Assembly: GCA_028713975.1 (NCBI GenBank)
Contig: JAQTNE010000010.1
Location: 49,164-113,163 of the forward strand
Source of the DNA: Sulfuricella sp.
GTDB taxonomy: Bacteria > Pseudomonadota > Gammaproteobacteria > Burkholderiales > Sulfuricellaceae
DNA: 64,000 nt
Reading direction: 5' to 3'
The translations under genes were made by a program, and so were the position numbers. This document shows positions 25,283-32,300 of the stretch, in pieces. Under the pieces are notes generated by a model. The model saw nothing but the letters and a program-made list of their open reading frames with translations. It searched no databases and had not been told where the DNA came from. Within the stretch, counting starts at the first letter, position 1, and each line of letters opens with the position of its first letter.

Positions 25283-27256
25283 ATGAAAAACCTGTGGAAT
25301 GATGATGAAGCCCGCCAATATCCCGATGACCTCGGCCTGCGCGTTTACACCTCGCGCCTGCTCGGACGCGACAAGTCGCTGGTGCTGCATGGCGGCGGCA
25401 ACACCTCGGTAAAAATCCGGCAGAAGAACCTACTCGGCGAAGAACAGGACATCCTCTACGTCAAGGGCAGCGGCTGGGATCTGGAAACCATTGAAGAAGG
25501 CGGTTTCGCGCCCGTGCGCATGGCGCACCTGCTAAAACTGGCCGAGCTGGATTCCCTGCCCGACCCGCAGATGGTCAACGAACTGCTCACCCACATGACG
25601 CGCGCCTCGGCGCCCGCGCCGTCGGTCGAGACCATCCTGCACGCCACCCTGCCTTACAAATTCGTCGACCATACCCATGCCGACGCCGTCGTGACCATCA
25701 CCAATACCGCCGACGGCGAAGCGCGCATCCGCGAAATTTACGGCAACGCGGTGGTCATCATTCCCTACGTCATGCCGGGCTTCGACCTGGCGCGCCTGTG
25801 CGCGCAGAAATTCGCCGCCGAAGCCACCGCCGACACCATCGGCATGGTGCTGCTGAACCACGGCATTTTCTCGTTTGGCGACAATGCCAAGCTTTCCTAC
25901 GACCGCATGATCGAACTGGTTTCAAAAGCCGAACGCTACCTCACACAACAGGGCGCTTGGGACATCCCTCCGGCCACCGTCGACGCGCCGACACAGGCGC
26001 TGCGCGGAGAGATCGCGGCATTGCGGCACGAAGTTTCCGCTGCCGCCGGCTTCCCGGTGATCGTCTCGTCGCAGCGTGACGCCAAGAGCCTGGCCTTTGC
26101 CCGCCGCGCCGACATTGCGGTGATTTCGCAGCAAGGCCCGGCCACGCCAGATCACGTCATCCGCACCAAGCGCCTGCCGCTGCTCGGGCGCGACGTGGCC
26201 GGCTACGTCGCCAGCTATCGCAGCTATTTCGAATCGCACGCGCCCCACGCAAAAACGCCGCTGTCCATTCTCGACCCGGCACCGCGACTGATCCTCGACC
26301 CGGAGCTGGGGCTGTGTTCGGTGGGCCGCAGCGTCAAGGATGCGGCGATCATCAGCGAAATCTACGACCACACCATCGACATCATCAGCCGCGCCACCAC
26401 GCTGGGCGGTTTCCGTGCCCTGCCGGCCAAGGACATTTTCGACGTGGAGTATTGGGATCTGGAACAGGCCAAGCTGCGCAAGGGCGGCAAGGCACCTGCC
26501 TTCGCCGGCGAGGTCGCGCTGGTTACCGGTGCGGCTTCCGGCATCGGCAAGGCCTGCGTCGATTCCCTGCTGGCGCGCGGCGCAGCGGTGATCGGGCTGG
26601 ACATCGACCCGCAGATCGCAACGCTTTACCCGCGTCCCGATTTCCTCGGCATATGCTGCGACATCACCGACGAGCAGGCCATCGTCGCCGCGCTGGAAGC
26701 CGGCGTGAGCGCCTTCGGCGGTCTCGACATGCTGATCCTGAACGCCGGCATCTTCCCCGGCGGCTGCCGTATCGAAGCCCTGGCATCGGACGAATGGCGC
26801 AAGGTGATGGCGGTGAATCTCGACGCCAATCTGGTACTGATGCGCGAGTGTCACCCTCTGCTCAAGACGGCGCCCAACAGCGGCCGCGTCGTCATCATCG
26901 GCTCCAAGAACGTGCCCGCCCCCGGCCCCGGCGCGGCGTCCTATTCCGCCTCCAAGGCCGCTCTCAACCAGTTGGCTCGGGTCGCCGCACTGGAATGGGG
27001 CAGCGACGGCATCCGCATCAACTCGCTGCACCCCAATGCGGTGTTCGATACCGCGATCTGGACCGAGGAGGTGCTCGCTTCCCGTGCCAAGCACTACGGC
27101 CTGACCGTCGAAGAATACAAGACCAACAACGTCCTCAAGGTCGAAGTCCGCAGCCGCGATGTCGCGGAGCTCGCCGCTGAAATGTGTGGGCCGCTGTTCG
27201 CCAAAACCACGGCATCGCAAGTGCCGGTCGATGGCGGCAACGAACGCGTGATTTAA
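25283..27256 (+). CDS. bifunctional class II aldolase / short-chain dehydrogenase
   Basis: A fused cytoplasmic enzyme of 657 residues. The N-terminal half is a class II (zinc) aldolase of the rhamnulose/fuculose-phosphate type: HGGGNTS at 36-42, zinc ligands His130 and His132 (HTHAD), and a third in NHGIF near 192. The C-terminal half is an SDR with TGAASGIG (415-422) and catalytic YSASK starting at 554. Rhamnose-pathway relatives make DHAP plus lactaldehyde and then act on the aldehyde. Here mtnA follows, so 5-methylthioribulose-1-phosphate or 5-deoxyribulose-1-phosphate is a likely substrate (inference). A TATAAT at 25237-25242 may be its -10. Confidence 0.88.
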   Translation: MKNLWNDDEARQYPDDLGLRVYTSRLLGRDKSLVLHGGGNTSVKIRQKNLLGEEQDILYVKGSGWDLETIEEGGFAPVRMAHLLKLAELDSLPDPQMVNELLTHMTRASAPAPSVETILHATLPYKFVDHTHADAVVTITNTADGEARIREIYGNAVVIIPYVMPGFDLARLCAQKFAAEATADTIGMVLLNHGIFSFGDNAKLSYDRMIELVSKAERYLTQQGAWDIPPATVDAPTQALRGEIAALRHEVSAAAGFPVIVSSQRDAKSLAFARRADIAVISQQGPATPDHVIRTKRLPLLGRDVAGYVASYRSYFESHAPHAKTPLSILDPAPRLILDPELGLCSVGRSVKDAAIISEIYDHTIDIISRATTLGGFRALPAKDIFDVEYWDLEQAKLRKGGKAPAFAGEVALVTGAASGIGKACVDSLLARGAAVIGLDIDPQIATLYPRPDFLGICCDITDEQAIVAALEAGVSAFGGLDMLILNAGIFPGGCRIEALASDEWRKVMAVNLDANLVLMRECHPLLKTAPNSGRVVIIGSKNVPAPGPGAASYSASKAALNQLARVAALEWGSDGIRINSLHPNAVFDTAIWTEEVLASRAKHYGLTVEEYKTNNVLKVEVRSRDVAELAAEMCGPLFAKTTASQVPVDGGNERVI

Positions 27257-27263
27257 AACTTTT

Positions 27264-27366
27264 ACCGCCGATTAACGCAGATAAACGCCGATATTCCATG
27301 AGACAAACTGGATCGCGGGAGTCAAGCGATTTGTTTTATCTGCGTTAATCGGTGTTCATCGGCGGT
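27264..27366. repeat. inverted intergenic repeat (CCGATTAACGCAGATAAA arms)
   Basis: Perfect 18-bp arms at 27268-27285 and 27335-27352 are inverted copies, and both sides continue with further ACCGCCGAT/ATCGGCGGT words. The whole gap between the aldolase and mtnA is almost filled by it. I recognise this wording as a type of scattered intergenic repeat seen in several environmental bacteria; no transposase is present. It could fold into a long hairpin in the aldolase-mtnA transcript. Confidence 0.8.
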
Positions 27367-27391
27367 TAACCGTTTTTCAAGGATCAATTCC

Positions 27392-28447
27392 ATGCCCACT
27401 CAGTCCTCTTCAAACGTGACCACCATGCGCTGGAGTAACGGCGCGCTCGAAATGATCGACCAGCGTGTGTTGCCGGCGCGCTTCGAATACCTCGCTTACG
27501 ATTCAGCCGCCGCGATGGCGGAAGGCATCCGCAGCATGGTGGTGCGCGGTGCACCCGCCATCGGCTGCGCCGCAGCTTATGGCGTGGCGCTGGAGGCGCT
27601 GCGGCTGGAAAAATCCTCTCCCGAAGCCTTCCGCAGCGGCATGGAAAAAGGCTTTGAAATTTTGGCCGGCAGCCGCCCCACGGCGATCAACCTGTTCTGG
27701 GCTCTGGCCCGCATGCGAAGGATATGGGACGCCGCCGGCAATGCCGCCAACGCTGTCGTGTCGGCGCGCCTGCTGGAAGAAGCGCATGAAATCCTCGCCG
27801 AAGACATCCGCATCAACCGCGCCATGGGCGCCGCCGGTGCGGCACTACTGGCCGACGGCGCGCGCGTGCTGACGCACTGCAATGCCGGCGCATTGGCGAC
27901 GGCGGGCTGGGGCACCGCGCTGGGCGTGATCCGCTCGGCAGTGGAAGCCGGCAAGAAAATCTCGGTGATCGCCGACGAGACCCGCCCATTTCTGCAAGGG
28001 GCGCGCCTCACTGCTTGGGAGATGGTGCAGGAGAACATCCCGGTCACCCTGATTACCGACAACATGGCGGGCCACCTGATGGCGCACGGCGAAGTGAATG
28101 CCGTCGTGGTCGGCACCGACCGGGTCGCCGCCAACGGCGACGTCGCCAACAAGATCGGCACCTACATGGTGGCGGTGCTGGCGCGGCGCCACAACATCCC
28201 GTTCTACGTGGCCTGCCCGCTCTCCACCATTGACCGGAACATTGCCAGCGGCGCGGACATCCCGATCGAAGAACGGGCAGCGGAGGAGGTCATGGGCTTC
28301 CGCGAAACCCAGTGGGCGGCGCAGGGCGTCAACATCCGCAATCCGGCGTTCGACGTCACGCCCGCCGAGCTGGTGACGGGCTTGATTACGGAAAAAGGCG
28401 TGGTGTTGGCGCCCGACAGAGAGAAGGTTGCCGCGCTGTTCGATTAA
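27392..28447 (+). CDS. mtnA: methylthioribose-1-phosphate isomerase
   Basis: Converts 5-methylthioribose-1-phosphate to 5-methylthioribulose-1-phosphate in methionine salvage; close relatives act on 5-deoxyribose-1-phosphate. It is 351 residues, the normal length. Family motifs include VVRGAPAIG (50-58), the catalytic Cys163 (LTHCNAGALAT) and Asp243 (GTDRVAANGDVANKIGT). An AAGGAT ribosome site precedes the ATG. No other salvage gene (mtnK, mtnP, mtnB, mtnC, mtnD) is nearby, which with the upstream aldolase favours a shunt ending in aldolase cleavage rather than the full methionine cycle. Confidence 0.95.
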   Translation: MPTQSSSNVTTMRWSNGALEMIDQRVLPARFEYLAYDSAAAMAEGIRSMVVRGAPAIGCAAAYGVALEALRLEKSSPEAFRSGMEKGFEILAGSRPTAINLFWALARMRRIWDAAGNAANAVVSARLLEEAHEILAEDIRINRAMGAAGAALLADGARVLTHCNAGALATAGWGTALGVIRSAVEAGKKISVIADETRPFLQGARLTAWEMVQENIPVTLITDNMAGHLMAHGEVNAVVVGTDRVAANGDVANKIGTYMVAVLARRHNIPFYVACPLSTIDRNIASGADIPIEERAAEEVMGFRETQWAAQGVNIRNPAFDVTPAELVTGLITEKGVVLAPDREKVAALFD

Positions 28448-28500
28448 CCATTTGCGTCACAGCGCCCTGTGGATGCGCAGGGTGCCGACGCGAATCTCTT

Positions 28501-29346
28501 TTACTCCGGCACCGTCCATACCACTCGCGTTTCGCCGCTCTTCTCCGCACCCAGTGCAACCAGCAATTCCGGCAACAAATCGCGCAACTGCTGTTCCAGC
28601 TTCCAGGGCGGATTGACGATCGTCATGCCGCTGCCGTTGAGCTTGAAATTGACCAGCGGCTCGAGCTGGATTTCCGCGGTGAGTATCGGCTTGATGCCGC
28701 TGGCGACCAGTTGGCGATGAAAATGGCGCACCGGTTCCGGGCTCTTGATCGGATACCAGATCGCATAAGTGCCGGTGGGGAAACGCTTGTGCGCCTCCTT
28801 CAGGCTCGCCAGCAGGCGGCGGAATTCGTCCGGCACTTCGAATGGCGGATCGAGCAGCACCAGCGCGCGCCGGCTTGGCGGCGGCAGCTGCGATTTCAGC
28901 GCCTGTTCGGCGTCCAGCGGCTGGATATGCACCTGGCGGTCGTCGCGGAATAACCTGGCCAACGAGTCCAGCGCATCCGGATGGATGTCGGACAGCAGCA
29001 GCGTATCCTGCGGCCGCAACAGCGCGCGCGCCAGGCGCGGCGAGCCGGGATAGCAGGTCAGCCTGCCCTCGGCATCCGGCAAGCCGAGACGGCGCACCAG
29101 CTTGAAAAAATCGGCCAGTGCCGGCGACGGCTTGGCCATTTCCAGTGCACGCAAAATACCGGCCTCGGCCTCGCCGGTCTTGGTCGCCAGCTCGCCGTGC
29201 AGGCTGTAAGTACCGTCGCCGGCATGCGCGTCGAGTACGGCAAAGCCCTTCTCCTTCTGCTTGAAGTGCTCGATCATCAGCATCAGGATGGAGTGCTTGA
29301 ATACGTCGCAAAAATTGCCGGCATGGTAGCCGTGGCGATAGTTCAT
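28501..29346 (-). CDS. rlmJ: 23S rRNA (adenine(2030)-N6)-methyltransferase
   Basis: Methylates A2030 in 23S rRNA using SAM. It is 281 residues from MNYRHGYHAGNFCDVFKH, the conserved N-terminus of the family; the longer in-frame upstream part lies over the hemW end and is not conserved. SAM-site residues DAHAGDGTY and the catalytic DPPFE (N6-adenine MTase motif IV type) are present. It follows hemW by 16 bases, probably in the rdgB-hemW-rlmJ transcript. Confidence 0.95.
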   Translation of the reverse strand: MNYRHGYHAGNFCDVFKHSILMLMIEHFKQKEKGFAVLDAHAGDGTYSLHGELATKTGEAEAGILRALEMAKPSPALADFFKLVRRLGLPDAEGRLTCYPGSPRLARALLRPQDTLLLSDIHPDALDSLARLFRDDRQVHIQPLDAEQALKSQLPPPSRRALVLLDPPFEVPDEFRRLLASLKEAHKRFPTGTYAIWYPIKSPEPVRHFHRQLVASGIKPILTAEIQLEPLVNFKLNGSGMTIVNPPWKLEQQLRDLLPELLVALGAEKSGETRVVWTVPE

Positions 29347-29362
29347 GGCTTGATCGTCCTCA

Positions 29363-30556
29363 TCAGGGCAAGAATAACTGCAACAGGTCATTAAGGAAAC
29401 GCCGCCCCAGCAGGGTCGGGCGGATATGCGACTCATCGCGCTCGATCAGCCCGCGCCGCTCGGCTTCTTTCAGCGCGGCCAGTGTAGCGTCAGAGGACAT
29501 GCCGATGCGGGCGGCCAGTAGTGCGGAGGGGAAACCCCCGGTCAGGCGCAGGGCGTTCATCATGAACTCGAACGGCAGTTCCTGCGGCGCAACTTCATGT
29601 TCTTCTTCCACCGCATTGCCGGCCAGGGCGCGCTCCATATAAGCCTTGGGCTGACGGCTGCGAACCTGGCGCAGGATGCGGTCGTGGCTGGTGAGCTTGC
29701 CGTGGGCTGCCGCGCCGATGCCGAGGTAATCGCCGAACAACCAGTAGTTGAGATTGTGACGACAGCGCCGGTTCTTGCGGGCGAAGGCAGAAGTTTCGTA
29801 GTGCTCGTAGCCGGCGGCCGCCAGTTCCGTTTCGATACCTTCCTGCATCGCCGCCGCGATGTCGTCGTCCGGCAGCGGCGGCGGCCTGCTGTAAAACACC
29901 GTGTTCGGTTCCAGCGTGAGATGGTAGGCAGAAATGTGTTGGGGATCGAAGGCGATGGCGGCGCGGATATCGGCCAGCGCCTCGTCCACGCTCTGCCCCG
30001 GCAGGCCGTACATCAGGTCGAGATTGACGTTGTCGAAATGGTGCAGCGCCAGCTCCACTGCGGCGCGCGCTTCACGGTCGTCATGGATACGGCCCAGCGC
30101 CTGCAAGTGGCGCGGATTGAAACTCTGGATGCCGAGCGACAACCGGTTCACCCCGGCGACGCGAAAACCGACAAACTTCTGCGCCTCCGCCGTACCGGGA
30201 TTAGCCTCCAGCGTGATTTCGGCATGGGCTTCGACCGGCAGCAGAGTGCGCACCTGGGTCAGCAGCCGGTCGATCTCTCGTGCCGAAAATAGGCTGGGCG
30301 TGCCGCCGCCGATGAAAATACTGACAATCTTGCGCCCCCATACTTGGGGCAGCGCGGCTTCCAGGTCTTTCAGCAAGGCGGTGACGTATTCCTGCTCCGG
30401 CACACCCTCACGCGACTCGAACGAACTGAAATCGCAGTAAGGACATTTCCTGACGCACCAGGGGAGGTGGATGTAGAGAGAAAGCGGCGGCGGATCGGTG
30501 AGGCGTGAAACATGAGGCGTGAGGCTGGAGCCAGGCTTTAACCCCTCACCCCTCAC
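29363..30556 (-). CDS. hemW: radical SAM haem chaperone HemW
   Basis: Radical SAM protein that inserts or traffics haem, long misannotated as an oxygen-independent coproporphyrinogen oxidase. The [4Fe-4S] motif is CVRKCPYC, preceded by SLYIHLPW, and GGGTPS is present. The only start seen is a GTG overlapping the rdgB stop (GTGA), giving 397 residues. The first roughly 20 residues are encoded by a GTGAGGGG-type repeat and are absent from typical HemW, whose chain starts near LSLYIHLPW. The N-terminus is therefore a repeat-derived extension, or another start is used. Confidence 0.92.
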   Translation of the reverse strand: MRGEGLKPGSSLTPHVSRLTDPPPLSLYIHLPWCVRKCPYCDFSSFESREGVPEQEYVTALLKDLEAALPQVWGRKIVSIFIGGGTPSLFSAREIDRLLTQVRTLLPVEAHAEITLEANPGTAEAQKFVGFRVAGVNRLSLGIQSFNPRHLQALGRIHDDREARAAVELALHHFDNVNLDLMYGLPGQSVDEALADIRAAIAFDPQHISAYHLTLEPNTVFYSRPPPLPDDDIAAAMQEGIETELAAAGYEHYETSAFARKNRRCRHNLNYWLFGDYLGIGAAAHGKLTSHDRILRQVRSRQPKAYMERALAGNAVEEEHEVAPQELPFEFMMNALRLTGGFPSALLAARIGMSSDATLAALKEAERRGLIERDESHIRPTLLGRRFLNDLLQLFLP

Positions 30557-30570
30557 CCCTCTCCCCTCAC
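30497..30570. repeat. GTGAGG/CCTCAC low-complexity repeat over the rdgB-hemW junction
   Basis: Two clusters of 8-base words face each other: GGTGAGGCGTGAAAC and GAGGCGTGAGG at 30497-30524, and CCCCTCACCCCTCAC-type words at 30542-30570. Together they cover the last five codons of rdgB (encoding VRGEG) and the first roughly 20 codons of hemW. Similar words are known as scattered intergenic repeats in betaproteobacteria. The element appears to have entered a gene junction and kept both frames open. Confidence 0.75.
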
Positions 30571-31152
30571 GTTCTTCAGCTTCGCCACCAGCTCGGCCAG
30601 CGCCTTGCCGCGATGGCTAATCTTGTTTTTCTGCTCGAGCGGGATTTCCGCGCCGGTCAGGCCCAGTTCGGGAATCAGGAAATAGGGATCGTAGCCGAAG
30701 CCGCCGCTGCCACGCGGTGTGTCGATAATTTCGCCGTACATCGCGCCTTCGGCGATGATTGGCTGCGGATCATCCGGCCAGCGCACCAGCACGATCACAC
30801 AGTAGTAGTGCGCCTTGCGGTTGGTATGGCCTTGCAGCGACTCGATCAGTTTCTGGTTGTTGCGCTCATCCGATTTCGGCTCGCCGGCGAAACGGGCGGA
30901 ATACACGCCGGGCGCGCCGTTCAGCGCATCGACGCAGATCCCGGAGTCGTCCGCCAGCGCCGGCAGGCCGGAATGCGCCGAGGCGTGGCGCGCCTTGGTC
31001 AGGCAGTTTTCGATGAAAGTGCAGTAGGGTTCTTCCGCTTCGGGAATGTTGAAAGCGGATTGCGGGAACACCTCGAAGTCGAGCGGCGCCAGAATGGCGC
31101 CGATCTCACGCAGCTTGCCGGGGTTGTTGGAGGCGATAACTATTTTCTTCAT
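30553..31152 (-). CDS. rdgB: dITP/XTP pyrophosphatase
   Basis: House-cleaning enzyme (HAM1 family) that hydrolyses non-canonical purine triphosphates such as dITP and XTP. It is 199 residues from MKKIVIASNNPGKLREI, preceded by GAGG. Substrate-binding SNNPGK, ALADDSGICVDAL, GGFGYDPYF and SHRGKAL are all intact. The last residues, VRGEG, come from the GTGAGGGG repeat and are not part of the normal family end. It is usually next to rph in related genomes; here 5 kb of other genes intervenes. Confidence 0.96.
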   Translation of the reverse strand: MKKIVIASNNPGKLREIGAILAPLDFEVFPQSAFNIPEAEEPYCTFIENCLTKARHASAHSGLPALADDSGICVDALNGAPGVYSARFAGEPKSDERNNQKLIESLQGHTNRKAHYYCVIVLVRWPDDPQPIIAEGAMYGEIIDTPRGSGGFGYDPYFLIPELGLTGAEIPLEQKNKISHRGKALAELVAKLKNVRGEG

Positions 31153-31471
31153 GACTGACCTCAATTCTTTTCAGGCCCGAATTATCCGTCTTCACCGCAG
31201 CCAGCGCAATCTGCACCCGGCCATTTGACTCCAGGAAGAAGCACTCTATAGTTAGATAGATATGGTGAGTACAGCCACACAGACCAATAATAACAACCAC
31301 CATGGTTCGCCTGCCGCGCCTCGGCTCCATCAGCCCTCCAGGAGCGGCTATACGCGCAAGCCATGCAATGGCGTGACGGGGCAAATACGATCTGGCGGAA
31401 CAACTCCGGGTCGGGCTTTAAGCCCAATTTTCGCATAAGCGAACCAACGGCAAGCATTGGGGGAGGAATCG
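31153..31471. other. 319-base gap between rdgB and the lipase operon
   Basis: No convincing gene here. Small open frames on the minus strand (up to about 105 codons) overlap the rdgB start and have no family resemblance or ribosome site. The stretch must hold the promoters for rdgB (left) and for the lipase-patatin operon (right). Only the GGGGGAGG ribosome site at its right end is clear; no -35/-10 pair was convincing. It marks one edge of the putative insertion between rdgB and rph. Confidence 0.5.
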
Positions 31472-32269
31472 ATGAGCGATTTTGATTTTGATGCCAGAAC
31501 ACGGAATTATTCCAGGATTAATGCCTATTGGTTGGGGAAAGCGGCGCAAATTGCTTATGAGCCTTTCGATGCGGCCCGGCAGGACATGGAAAAATGGGGA
31601 TTCACCGAATTCCGGCACTTTGAAAGCAAAGATACCGAAACCCAGTCGTTTGTCGCCGGGAACGATGCCATGCTCATGCTCGCCTTCCGTGGCACGGAAA
31701 AGGAACTGAAGGATTGGCTTACCGACTTCGACGCTGCCTTTGTCAATGGCCCGAGAGGAATGGTGCATGAGGGTTTTATGGTTGCCTTGAACAGTGTCTG
31801 GCGCGACATCTGGCAATACCTTGCCGCGCAGCGTCGCGGTCGTGCACTTTGGGTGACCGGGCATAGCCTGGGAGCTGCGCTGGCAACCCTGACCGTGGCC
31901 AAGCTGCGCTTCGAGCGTGACGAGCCGGTCAACGGGCTCTACACGTTCGGCCAGCCGCGCACCGGCAACCGCGATTTCGCCGGCAATTTCGACGCGGATT
32001 TTGGCAGTCAGACCTTTCGCTACGTCAACAACAATGACATCGTCGCAAGAGTCCCGCCCCGTTCTTCCGGCTATAGTCATGTCGGCTCGTTCAGGTATTT
32101 CGACAAGAATGGCAATCAGGACGACCAGATGGACTGGTGGGACAAGGTGGTCGACCGGATGAAAGGCGACATCGAGGAAATCCTCAACTCCAAACCGGGG
32201 TTGGACGGCATCAAGGATCATGCCATGACTAATTACGTCAGATGCCTTGAACTGGCCAAAAAATCCTAG
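31472..32269 (+). CDS. class 3 lipase-family alpha/beta hydrolase
   Basis: A lipase of the fungal (class 3) type, 265 residues, with the nucleophile elbow VTGHSLGAALA (Ser132) and preceding LAFRGTE oxyanion region. No signal peptide is seen, so it is probably cytoplasmic or exported by an unknown route. The start ATG follows a strong GGGGGAGGAATCG ribosome site. First of four same-strand genes (lipase, patatin, 63-residue membrane protein, 368-residue exported protein). Pairing of two lipid hydrolases with membrane and exported partners suggests membrane lipid attack or remodelling; the target is unknown. Confidence 0.88.
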   Translation: MSDFDFDARTRNYSRINAYWLGKAAQIAYEPFDAARQDMEKWGFTEFRHFESKDTETQSFVAGNDAMLMLAFRGTEKELKDWLTDFDAAFVNGPRGMVHEGFMVALNSVWRDIWQYLAAQRRGRALWVTGHSLGAALATLTVAKLRFERDEPVNGLYTFGQPRTGNRDFAGNFDADFGSQTFRYVNNNDIVARVPPRSSGYSHVGSFRYFDKNGNQDDQMDWWDKVVDRMKGDIEEILNSKPGLDGIKDHAMTNYVRCLELAKKS

Positions 32270-32300
32270 TCCTCCGATAACCCCAGCGATGGAGAAAAAC

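Noticed and set aside
25922..27220. 432-codon minus-strand frame opposite the aldolase/dehydrogenase fusion
   Set aside because: Shadow frame; the plus-strand product has two complete, motif-bearing enzyme domains.
31106..31502. Small minus-strand frames between rdgB and the lipase gene
   Set aside because: They overlap the rdgB start or the lipase start, lack ribosome sites and resemble nothing known.
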